DNA of 64,000 nt, taken from contig NZ_CP048878.1 in the NCBI RefSeq assembly GCF_011009015.1, positions 3,750,354-3,814,353 on the forward strand, given 5' to 3'. Every line of letters begins with the position of its first letter. Position 1 is the first letter of the stretch. The notes below the pieces were generated by a model. The model saw nothing but the letters and a program-made list of their open reading frames with translations. It was not told where the DNA came from and ran no database searches. This DNA comes from Spartinivicinus ruber. Lineage in GTDB: Bacteria; Pseudomonadota; Gammaproteobacteria; Pseudomonadales; Zooshikellaceae. Below, piece after piece: positions 7,396 through 15,251 of this stretch. Both the position numbers and the translations under genes were made by a program.

Positions 7396-8991
7396 TTATT
7401 TTGGTATATAAACAACAAACCGTACACCTTGAGGTGAAACCGTTTCGATAGTAATCATCCCACTTAATCGTTCAACTGCCTGCTTAACTAAATACAACCC
7501 TATACCATGGCCAAGCTGGTTTTTTGTTGAGGTCCCTTTTTCAAAAATACTGTCTAATAAATTATCTGGGATACCAATCCCATTATCTTCAACTTCAAAA
7601 ATTATTTCATTACCACTGTCAGTAACGCCTAGTTTTACCGTAGGATTAGCAGTAATCGTTTGTAACGCTGCTTCAAAAGCATTATTGACTAAGTTACCTA
7701 ATATGGTGACTAACGCCATCCGATCAAACGTCGCAGGCAACCCTTCCAGATAGCTATCTTCTTCTATTAACAGAGTAATACCCAGCTCTTTAGCCCGATG
7801 ATAATGGCCTAAGACAATGGCCGCCAATTCCGGGTCAGGTATTGCACTCCGTAAAAAATTCATAAAGGCCTGAACACCACTGGTTTCCTGCTTAATCAAC
7901 GCCAATGCTTTACTATGTTCTCCTAACTGAATAAGCCCTGCCAATGTATGCAGCTTATTAGAGTATTCATGGCTTTGCACCCGTAGCGTATCAGAATACT
8001 GCTTTACCTGGCTCAACTGTTCAGTAAGTTGACCCATTTCATCCTGGCACCTAAAGCTAAATACCATCCCGCCTTCAGGAATAGGCTGGCTGTTAACAAT
8101 GATAGCTTGGTCATTTACCACCAATGCTAAGTCTTTGATAGGCTGTCCTTGTTGTTGCATGGCTAACAGCAAATCACCTTCTTTAAATAAGGATGTTACT
8201 GATTGCTTTAACTTATCAACAAGCCAGCTTTTGGGTAACTGCAGGGTCTTAACTGCGGCTAAATTAAACTGGGTGATGTAACCTTCACTGTCCAATGCCA
8301 AAATCCCTTCTGATACAGACTGTAAAGTAGCGTTCTGCTCTTGATATAAACGGGTAATTTCTTCCGGCTCAAGGCCCAAAATAGCACGTTTGATATGACT
8401 GGCAATTAATACCGCTGCTATCATAGCTAAAAAAATTACTCCTGCCAGCAACCCATACAATAAGAATTGATGCTGAAAAACGACACTATCCACTTTTGTC
8501 TGCAAGTAACCCACGGACACCAGACCAATAATTTCACCAGATGTAGAAACAATAGGAGTTTTCCCTCTAATCGAAGGCCCCAGTGAACCAATAGCTTTTG
8601 AAACATATGACTTGCCTTCCACTAACGCAGCAGCATTATCGCCTCCTATCATTTGTCTACCAATCCGGGCAACAATAGGGTGTGATAATCGTTTACCAGA
8701 TGAGTCACCAACCACAATAAACTCTGCGCCAGTCATTTTCCTAATAGGTTCTACCAAGTCTTGCACTTTACTTACATTACTGGTGGTTAACGATTCACGA
8801 ATGGCTGGTAGTTGGGCTACTGTTTGAGCAATCGCTAAAGCTCGGCTGCCGGTTAGATTTTCAATGGTTTGCGCATGTTGGGCTAAAAACACACCACCCA
8901 CCAAACCAATTTGCAGCACACTCAACAAGCCAACCACAACCATGATGCGACCTTGAATGCCTAGCCGATATATAGGTAATAATAAACGCAT
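7396..8991 (-). CDS. CitA/DcuS-family sensor histidine kinase
   Basis: The 531-residue kinase has a first membrane segment at about 14-36, a periplasmic sensor of about 130 residues (single-Cache type as in CitA/DcuS), a second membrane segment near 176-198, a cytoplasmic PAS domain near 220-310, and a SpoOB-type phospho-acceptor helix with SHEYSNKLHTLAGL (His near 340). The ATPase domain shows the N box NLVNNAFEAA, the G1 box DNGIGIP and the G2 box GHGIGLYLV. The periplasmic domain of this family binds di- or tricarboxylates directly. Together with the downstream regulator it very probably senses the substrate of the neighbouring Tct transporter. Confidence 0.9.
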   Translation of the reverse strand: MRLLLPIYRLGIQGRIMVVVGLLSVLQIGLVGGVFLAQHAQTIENLTGSRALAIAQTVAQLPAIRESLTTSNVSKVQDLVEPIRKMTGAEFIVVGDSSGKRLSHPIVARIGRQMIGGDNAAALVEGKSYVSKAIGSLGPSIRGKTPIVSTSGEIIGLVSVGYLQTKVDSVVFQHQFLLYGLLAGVIFLAMIAAVLIASHIKRAILGLEPEEITRLYQEQNATLQSVSEGILALDSEGYITQFNLAAVKTLQLPKSWLVDKLKQSVTSLFKEGDLLLAMQQQGQPIKDLALVVNDQAIIVNSQPIPEGGMVFSFRCQDEMGQLTEQLSQVKQYSDTLRVQSHEYSNKLHTLAGLIQLGEHSKALALIKQETSGVQAFMNFLRSAIPDPELAAIVLGHYHRAKELGITLLIEEDSYLEGLPATFDRMALVTILGNLVNNAFEAALQTITANPTVKLGVTDSGNEIIFEVEDNGIGIPDNLLDSIFEKGTSTKNQLGHGIGLYLVKQAVERLSGMITIETVSPQGVRFVVYIPK

Positions 8992-9102
8992 AATTCAATA
9001 AACGGTCTACCGAACAATAATGCTAGTTTTCCATTAAATAGCATCTTATCCAGAAAAGCTATCTAGAAAGGGCTGTTATCACATGGCAGGTATTTTTCAG
9101 GC

Positions 9103-9129
9103 AAAAAAAAGCTGCATATCAATGCAGCT
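9103..9129 (-). terminator. Rho-independent terminator of the uncharacterised gene at 9201-9803
   Basis: Read on the minus strand, AGCTGCA and TGCAGCT form a perfect 7-bp stem with a six-base loop, followed directly by eight T residues (A-run 9103-9110 on the plus strand). It lies 70 bases past the stop codon of the minus-strand gene and separates it from the kinase gene. Confidence 0.85.
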
Positions 9130-9200
9130 GGGTAGTTAGAGAGTACATAGGTAGTTAACAAGCCATTCTCTAGGCTATATGAGTCAAAAATTCGTTAATT

Positions 9201-9803
9201 TTATTGTGCTTTATAACCTGACAGAAGAGTTTGCATGCTGTTAACTTGCTCTTGGATTGATTTTTTTAGTTTATTTATTTTGATTTGCTCTTTTTCTTTG
9301 TCTTCATTTGTTAAGTTAATCACTTCAAAATATCGCAAACTTTCATGAACTTCACTAAAGCGATTTTCTAACTCAACAATCAAGCCCGTTAATTTAGCAC
9401 TTTGTTGCGCGACTAGCTGCGATGCTTCAGTTTCTAACTGCTGAGTGGGCTCTTCTTGAGGGGCTGACTGTTCAGCTTTATATTGTTGATAAATATATTG
9501 CAGGCCAGCACTTATGTCATTTGCCAACCATTGTGACATATTTTCTAAAAAGGTATCAATTGGGCTATTGATGGCTGGTTTACCAGTTATGGCGCTTGCA
9601 TTAAGTTGCGAGCGTATATGAAAATTTACTACTTTACTGATATCTTGATCGTCCGCCTCTTCCTGCAAACTATCCTGTAAATTATTCTGAATGTTGTCAG
9701 TAATATCAGCAACTGACACTTCTTGAATATTCTCAATATTCGCATCAATACATGCAGTAACTGCTTCTTCCACAGCTGAATTTTTTAAGCTCACGGTAGG
9801 CAT
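9201..9803 (-). CDS. Uncharacterised helical cytoplasmic protein
   Basis: The preferred start is the ATG at 9803, with an AGGGAA site about eight bases upstream; this gives 200 residues. The frame stays open upstream, but the upstream part runs through three DNA repeats and looks non-coding. No signal peptide or membrane segment is seen. The sequence is acidic, rich in Gln, Glu and Asn, and mostly helical. The last third (residues about 130-195) has heptad-like Leu/Ile spacing and likely forms a coiled coil (LIVELENRFSEVHESL and KLKKSIQEQVNSMQTLL). Composition resembles phasin-like or structural helical proteins, but no family motif is recognised. It is a single gene with its own terminator and probable operator repeats. 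Confidence 0.6.
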   Translation of the reverse strand: MPTVSLKNSAVEEAVTACIDANIENIQEVSVADITDNIQNNLQDSLQEEADDQDISKVVNFHIRSQLNASAITGKPAINSPIDTFLENMSQWLANDISAGLQYIYQQYKAEQSAPQEEPTQQLETEASQLVAQQSAKLTGLIVELENRFSEVHESLRYFEVINLTNEDKEKEQIKINKLKKSIQEQVNSMQTLLSGYKAQ

Positions 9804-9828
9804 GGCTTGGTTCCCTAGCGTAAATTTA

Positions 9829-9873
9829 TCCGTATAACTACAACTTGTCCGTATACTCAAGTCTGTCCGTATA
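9829..9873 (-). repeat. Three phased direct repeats (TCCGTATA) upstream of the 9201-9803 gene
   Basis: TCCGTATA occurs at 9829-9836, 9848-9855 and 9866-9873, with periods of 19 and 18 bases. The last two copies extend to TGTCCGTATAC. They end 26 bases upstream of the preferred start codon on the minus strand. Spacing close to two helical turns suits side-by-side binding of a regulator on one DNA face. The binding factor is unknown. Confidence 0.6.
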
Positions 9874-10563
9874 CAACTCCATTGTGCTATATGTAGTATA
9901 GTTTTCGTTATCTGTATTATGGAAAGCACTAAAAGCACTTCGTTGTTATAGGTTGACCCTAGACACTATTATTTTGAATCTTTGTTACTAGTTCAATACC
10001 ATAATGTAGAAAACATGACCTGTTCACAAAAATAGTTGATTATCAATTTTTACCCACCTAAAAAATATACTCCAGATATTCATGGTGTATATACAAAGAC
10101 ACAATACAAACCAATTTTTTATGTCGATTTTTTTTACTAAAAAGGCTTTATTATCAGTAATAAAGTGCCTGATAACTGAAAAAATAGCCAAAGAGCTGTT
10201 ATTAAATTTTACATACCATCATTATATTTTTACCCCCCTAAAATTATAAAAAATTTCAACACCAGCAATGGCTAATATAGTTTGTAATATCAAGTAATCA
10301 GATTTTATGTAAAGTGGGCTGAAGTGATTGCAGGGCTACTAAGTGCTAGGATGGTCTAACAATTCACCTCCCCTCTCCTCTCCTCTAAAGAGATACTTGC
10401 AATAAAAAACTAATTTTTTACGTCCTTTCGGTATAGCAGACCTTTACCTGACCAACTAGAGTCTTTTTGCATAGCTCGTGGCAAGCCGTCAAAGCCTTTT
10501 ACATTTGACTGAATGGCTTTAATCACTCAAAAACAAGTTTGCCCACTCATGGAGGAGATCAGC
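9874..10563. other. Long AT-rich intergenic region
   Basis: This stretch separates the divergent uncharacterised gene and the protease gene. A hairpin CTTTATTA (10146-10153) / TAATAAAG (10158-10165) with a four-base loop lies in the middle, and a pyrimidine-rich block (repeated CCTCT) lies near 10368-10386. No convincing coding frame or RNA gene was recognised. Confidence 0.4.
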
Positions 10564-12741
10564 ATGTTATCAACACGTTTTTTATTCAAACAACCTATTT
10601 TTAAGCATTCAATATTTTATACAAGTTTGTGGCTTTGCCAAACCTGTTGGTCTGCTGAAATGGCTTCAATTAATTTACACCCGACAGAATCCACCCAAAC
10701 CATTCAACAGCTACTAAAATTACCTGCCAATGAAAACCTACAATTGATTCGCACAGTGCAAATTGCTAACTCTCACCATAAACTACGTTATCAACAACAA
10801 TTTCATGGTGTGCCTGTTTGGGACACCAATATTGTGGTAGAAAAGGATGCAGACGGTGGACTTGTCAATATTAGTGGCCACCTACTAAAAGGCATCGCAA
10901 CAGACATTCCTACTCCAGTCACTCAATTATCTGCAGCAGAGGCTCTACAGCTAGCTATCCAGACAGCGAATATTCCCAAGAATCAAGCAGGTACCCTTGA
11001 AAACTCGTCTACAACACCATTTGTCTATCAAGATAAATCAGGCACTGCTCGCCTGGTATACAAGGTATCCTTCGTTAGCCATAACCCCCTCCCCAAACGC
11101 CCGCATTATATTATTGATGCCATCAGTGGTGAAATTCTTGATACTTGGGAAGGCATGACCCATAAACAAGCCACAGGCCCTGGCGGTAATGAAAAAACAG
11201 AATTATATGAGTATGGCATTGATTATGGTTTTTTAACCGTTACTGACGATTGCCAAATGTCCAATAAGCACGTTGAAACTATTAACCTTAACCATCAGCG
11301 TTCTGGAGGAGAAATACACCAGTTTGAATGCCCAAGAAATACAGAAAAGCCTATTAACGGTGCCTATTCACCACTTAATGATGCTCACTACTTTGGCAGT
11401 ATCGTTTTTGCTATGTACAACAAGTGGTTTAATACGACCCCCCTTACCTTTAAATTAAAAATGCGAGTTCATTATGGAAACGGCTATGAAAATGCCTTTT
11501 GGGATGGCAAACAAATGACCTTTGGCGATGGCCGAAGCTTATTTTACCCTTTAGTCAGCTTAGATGTTGTTTCTCACGAAGTATCTCATGGTTTTACCGA
11601 ACAAAACTCTAACCTTATTTATCGTTATCAGTCTGGGGGGATTAATGAATCTTTTTCAGACATCGCAGGTGAAGCCGCAGAGTTTTATATGAAAGGCAAT
11701 AATGACTGGATGGTAGGGGCTGATATATTTAAAAAAACTGGGGCACTTCGCTATTTCGATGACCCACTTAAAGATAAACGCTCAATCGGCCATGCTAAAG
11801 ATTACCGCAAAGGGTTAGATGTGCATTACAGCTCTGGTGTATTTAACAAAGCGTTTTACTTGCTTGCAACTACACCTAATTGGAATACACATAAAGCATT
11901 TGAGGTATTTGTTAAAGCAAACCAACTGTATTGGCGTCGTTCAACTGATTTCAATGAAGGTGGTTGCGGCGTAGTCACTGCAGCAAAAGACTTGAATTAC
12001 AAGGCTAGTGAAGTAGAAGCTGCCTTCGCTAAGGTAGGGGTTAATGCTAGCTGTATCTCACCTGATGATGAAGTCTTTACTTTGGCTAATGGCAAAATAA
12101 TGCCAAACTTAGCAGATGAAAAAGACCATAAGCGTTATTACAAACTCAATGTGCCTTTTGGTATGCATAACCTGCAATTTATTACCTGGGGCGGCACAGG
12201 CAACGTTAACTTATATGTCAAACATAAACAAATTCCCACAGTCCATATTTGGGATTGCCAAGCAATTAAAGCCGATAACAACGAAACCTGTATGATTGAA
12301 AAGCCCAAAGCCGGTACTTATTATTTAATGTTACATAGCGATGCGCCTTATCAACACGTATCATTAGTTGGCCAGTACGAAATGCGGGTAAAAAACCTGG
12401 AAAATACGACTGATTATAAAATTCCAGACCGAGATTTTGATGGTGTAAAAAGCAATATTAAAGTGGGCTTAGGTAATACCGTTATTCGCGCTAGAGTGAC
12501 TGTTGATATAAAACACACCGCAGTGGGTGACATATCCGTTTACTTAATTAGTCCTGATAATAACCGTCACTTGTTAAAACCGTTTTCAGCAGGTGATAGT
12601 TCAGATAACCTTAATCAGTCGTATGATATTAAATTAGCTGATTTACAACAAGGTGGTACTTGGTCATTGCATGTAAAAGATATGTTAAGCAAAGAGACTG
12701 GTTATATTGACAGTTGGCGGTTAGAGCTTTTTGATCGCTAA
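10564..12741 (+). CDS. Secreted M4-family (thermolysin/vibriolysin-like) zinc metalloprotease with PPC and P domains
   Basis: The ATG at 10564 follows a perfect GGAGGAGATC ribosome site, giving 725 residues; an upstream in-frame ATG at 10513 lacks one. After a signal peptide of about 33 residues come an FTP/PepSY-type propeptide (about 40-200) and the M4 catalytic domain. The zinc site is VVSHEVSHGFTEQ near residue 337, with the third ligand in GGINESFSDIAGEA; a downstream HYSSGVFNKAFYLL supplies the usual catalytic His region. Residues about 505-600 resemble a bacterial pre-peptidase C-terminal (PPC) domain and about 614-725 a proprotein-convertase P domain. It should digest extracellular protein after type II secretion and loss of the propeptide. 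It stands alone. Confidence 0.92.
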   Translation: MLSTRFLFKQPIFKHSIFYTSLWLCQTCWSAEMASINLHPTESTQTIQQLLKLPANENLQLIRTVQIANSHHKLRYQQQFHGVPVWDTNIVVEKDADGGLVNISGHLLKGIATDIPTPVTQLSAAEALQLAIQTANIPKNQAGTLENSSTTPFVYQDKSGTARLVYKVSFVSHNPLPKRPHYIIDAISGEILDTWEGMTHKQATGPGGNEKTELYEYGIDYGFLTVTDDCQMSNKHVETINLNHQRSGGEIHQFECPRNTEKPINGAYSPLNDAHYFGSIVFAMYNKWFNTTPLTFKLKMRVHYGNGYENAFWDGKQMTFGDGRSLFYPLVSLDVVSHEVSHGFTEQNSNLIYRYQSGGINESFSDIAGEAAEFYMKGNNDWMVGADIFKKTGALRYFDDPLKDKRSIGHAKDYRKGLDVHYSSGVFNKAFYLLATTPNWNTHKAFEVFVKANQLYWRRSTDFNEGGCGVVTAAKDLNYKASEVEAAFAKVGVNASCISPDDEVFTLANGKIMPNLADEKDHKRYYKLNVPFGMHNLQFITWGGTGNVNLYVKHKQIPTVHIWDCQAIKADNNETCMIEKPKAGTYYLMLHSDAPYQHVSLVGQYEMRVKNLENTTDYKIPDRDFDGVKSNIKVGLGNTVIRARVTVDIKHTAVGDISVYLISPDNNRHLLKPFSAGDSSDNLNQSYDIKLADLQQGGTWSLHVKDMLSKETGYIDSWRLELFDR

Positions 12742-12754
12742 TCTTTGCCCATCA

Positions 12755-12950
12755 TGAATCACCTTTAGGTAAAAAAACAAACCGGTATATACTCACAACG
12801 AAGGATAATTTAAGCAAGGCAACCGGGAGATGAAGCCCCATTAATTTAGTAAGCTAAATTAATGGGGTGACAATTGAATGCTCCACCATCCTTGGTGGCC
12901 AAGCACAATGGAAAAAAGCCTAACATTCATTCGCAAAGCGTATATATAAC
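12755..12950 (+). repeat. TATATACTC intergenic element, copy A (structured repeat)
   Basis: This non-coding block shares ordered landmarks with copy D near 57 kb: a TGAATCA box (12755), TATATACTCACAACGAAG (12786-12803), GATGAAGCCCC, a hairpin, GGGTGA, TGCTCC and a CACCATCC-TTGGTG hairpin (12883-12898). The main hairpin is perfect: CCCCATTAATTTAG (12836-12849) pairs with CTAAATTAATGGGG (12854-12867) over a four-base loop. The first 49 bases match copy C at 45220-45268 at 40 of 49 positions without gaps. An inverted partial copy of the core (TTCGCAAAGCGTATATA, 12930-12946) ends the block. It may be a mobile or MITE-like repeat or a small structured RNA gene. Confidence 0.6.
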
Positions 12951-12964
12951 CAAAGCGAACAGTA

Positions 12965-13001
12965 AACCAGTAGTTACCAACGCTTTCATTTACTACTGGT
13001 T
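12965..13001. repeat. 10-bp inverted repeat upstream of a binding-protein gene
   Basis: AACCAGTAGT at 12965-12974 is the exact complement of ACTACTGGTT at 12992-13001, with a 17-base loop. It follows copy A of the intergenic element and precedes the next gene. It could be a terminator without a T-run or an operator. Confidence 0.45.
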
Positions 13002-13121
13002 ACTAAGACCCAATTGCATGATAAACTGTTATTCTAATACCCACTTTTCGTTTTTTATAGTGCTATGCTGATTAGGTTCATTGGTATTTTTGTTAATAAC
13101 TACCAGCAAAGTAATTCATTT

Positions 13122-13970
13122 ATGGCTTTTATTAATTCTTATAAACACAGCTCCCCAAGCTGGTTTTTGTTGCTTTCATTCCTCCTAAACCTATTATTCC
13201 TCTCTTACTCACACTTTCTTTATGGAGAAGAGATTCACCTGACTATCTATGGTGGAAGAAGTTCAGCCTATTTTCATGACCTGCTCAAAGAGTCTCTACA
13301 ACATGCAGATCATCAAGTCACCATTACTAAGTTACCCGAACAATACAATCAAAAACGCCTGATGGCTATGTTAGTGCAAGATGAAACAATTTCTTTAATG
13401 TGGCGAGGGCAAAGCCCTAAATATGATAGGTTATTTGAATATGTTGATGCTCCATTAACCATGGGACTCAAAGGGTATCGTATTTTTTTTATTCGCAAAG
13501 GTACTCAACATAAATTTGATTCAATTAAAACCCTGGAAGACTTCAAGCAATCAAAGCTTATTGGCGGCTTTGGGCTCGGATGGTCTGATACTAAAATATG
13601 GAATCATAATGGTCTGCCATTCAAAGAAAAAGATGGGAACATTGATCCAGACCTTTACTTAATGCTACATTCAGGTAAGCGCGGTATTGATTATTTTTCC
13701 AGAGCTGCATTTGAAATTGGCCCAGAATATAAAAAGCATAACTACCTGGCTATCGAAAAGAAACTGGTATTTATTTACCCTCGTGACTTTCGCTTTTATT
13801 TAGCTAAGTCATTCAAGTACCTTAAGCCTATCCTAGAGCAAGCTATCAAAGACTACTCTACACAAGGTCATATGAAACGTTTAATCATGAAGCATTTCCC
13901 AGAAATATATGATCCCAACAAGATCGACTTAGAAAACAGAATTAAAATTCATTTAAGCATGCCTTGGTAA
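13122..13970 (+). CDS. Solitary periplasmic binding protein, GWSD subfamily
   Basis: The ATG at 13122 gives 282 residues beginning with a normal signal peptide (about 1-33, cleavage near LYGEE). The same frame is open from an ATG at 13065, but that would put 19 extra residues before the signal, and neither start has a strong ribosome site. The mature chain resembles type 2 periplasmic-binding proteins. It shares GLGWSD, a GKRGIDYFSR segment and a following YP motif with the protein at 22113-22997, so the two are paralogues. No transporter gene is nearby. Ligand unknown. Confidence 0.62.
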   Translation: MAFINSYKHSSPSWFLLLSFLLNLLFLSYSHFLYGEEIHLTIYGGRSSAYFHDLLKESLQHADHQVTITKLPEQYNQKRLMAMLVQDETISLMWRGQSPKYDRLFEYVDAPLTMGLKGYRIFFIRKGTQHKFDSIKTLEDFKQSKLIGGFGLGWSDTKIWNHNGLPFKEKDGNIDPDLYLMLHSGKRGIDYFSRAAFEIGPEYKKHNYLAIEKKLVFIYPRDFRFYLAKSFKYLKPILEQAIKDYSTQGHMKRLIMKHFPEIYDPNKIDLENRIKIHLSMPW

Positions 13971-14086
13971 ATAAAGTTTTAATAGAGGACTGAATTATTT
14001 TAACGGTCTATTTCACACTATCCTTTTTTATTCAATGTAATGTAAATTGGCTACTATAAATCAAGATATCGTTTTTTACAGTAAAA

Positions 14087-14689
14087 TTACGAAATATACA
14101 TCACCACCCCTACTTTATGCTCAGCAGCACTCATAATAAACGATTGCAGTTTCATTAAATGACTTAGTAAATAAGTGATGGATTTATCTCGCCCCCAGCT
14201 TTCCCAGTCCACAGGATAAATCGCTAACCCCATCCATTCCTCGCAATCAAAATGCTGCAGTAATTTAGCTTGGTCAAGTTGAGTAAGCATGGTGGCAATC
14301 GCTTGTGTTTCTGTATCATTAATAATTCGTACTGCACCATAACCAATGTCTGTGTCGGGTACAGGTGTGCCTCCATTGACAATAAAATTGAGTGGTGGTT
14401 TACCTCCCCACACAGAATGGGTCAATAAATAATGCATACCATGCCACGCCTTCCCAAACTGTTCACTCACACCTTCACCGTCAGTGTAATGAAAGTCTGG
14501 TGGCGGAGCAGTGTCATCGATTAACTGATTACGATGAGGAAACTTCATCAATTGGGTAAATTGCTCAACTTCATACCAAAAGTAGCCAGGCTCGTCCGGC
14601 GCTAACACTCGCCAGATTAGCGGCGGATACCCTAAAACAGCCTCTATGTGTTGCCTACCTAGCGTTGTCATTTCAAGACACATGCTCAT
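14087..14689 (-). CDS. YfbM-like (DUF1877) protein
   Basis: The preferred start is the ATG at 14689 (MSMCLEM), nine codon-bases inside the longest frame and preceded by an AGGGA site; this gives 200 residues. It follows the DUF1877 layout: an N-terminal MSMCLEMTTL strand, a central KAWHGMHYLLT segment, a Gly-rich GGTPVPDTDIGYGAVRII segment and a C-terminal WESWGRD helix region. No signal peptide or membrane segment is visible, so it is cytoplasmic. The biochemical role of the family is not established; some members sit near toxin-immunity loci, but nothing here suggests that. Confidence 0.68.
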   Translation of the reverse strand: MSMCLEMTTLGRQHIEAVLGYPPLIWRVLAPDEPGYFWYEVEQFTQLMKFPHRNQLIDDTAPPPDFHYTDGEGVSEQFGKAWHGMHYLLTHSVWGGKPPLNFIVNGGTPVPDTDIGYGAVRIINDTETQAIATMLTQLDQAKLLQHFDCEEWMGLAIYPVDWESWGRDKSITYLLSHLMKLQSFIMSAAEHKVGVVMYIS

Positions 14690-14867
14690 ATTCAGCAATC
14701 CCTACCTGACTATCTTTTATTGTGCAACAACCAAGCACTTTCCAGTACTAGCATAACCTCATCCACAATATAAAATAGATTTCATCATTGCCTTTCAGCT
14801 AATACTATTTATATTAGGCTATGTTCTTTCATTACTCTTAATACGCAAGTAGAAGTATAGACATAAC

Positions 14868-15137
14868 ATGACAACTAAAGAATTTAGAGTGAAACTGACT
14901 GGCTATGCCGCAGGTAGTAAAGGCCAATACTATGTAGAAACTGACTTTGCTAAGCTTTTTAAAATTTCTCATGACAAAGCCAGATCCATCTTCAAGTCAG
15001 TTCCCTATACCATTAAAGAAAACTTAACATCGGAAGAAGCTGATAAATATAAAGCTGCAATTGAAAAGATCGGTGCCACCTGCGAGGTTGAGAATATGGG
15101 ACATAACTTAGATGGCTTGTCTATTATGGATGACTAA
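14868..15137 (+). CDS. Small cytoplasmic protein, possibly with an L7/L12-C-terminal-like fold
   Basis: The 89-residue product begins FRVKLTGYAAGSKGQYYVETDFAKLFKI and contains KARSIFKSVPYTIKENLTSEEADKYKAAIEKIGATCEVE. The strand-helix-helix-strand order and the AxxIEKxGAxCEV ending resemble the C-terminal domain of ribosomal protein L7/L12 and related small domains. This is a fold-level impression, not a family match. The ribosome site is weak, but the codons and protein-like pattern support a real gene. It is transcribed alone, divergent from the YfbM-like gene. Confidence 0.6.
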   Translation: MTTKEFRVKLTGYAAGSKGQYYVETDFAKLFKISHDKARSIFKSVPYTIKENLTSEEADKYKAAIEKIGATCEVENMGHNLDGLSIMDD

Positions 15138-15251
15138 TATCAATTGAGTTAGAAGGCATGACTAAATAAAGCAGTATAATTATGACATAAACTGCTGTAG
15201 TCTTATTAAAAGCCATCCCAAGCTATCAACATGCCCGCTAACTCCTTACGG

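Noticed and set aside
12836-12867. The perfect hairpin as an IS200/IS605 right end or omega-RNA remnant
   Set aside because: The shape is similar, but no transposase or TnpB fragment is nearby and the hairpin is part of a longer element shared with copy D, which fits better as its own family.
12874-13071. A 65-codon frame after the protease gene
   Set aside because: It lies across the structured repeat element and a second inverted repeat, so its sequence is explained by non-coding structure.
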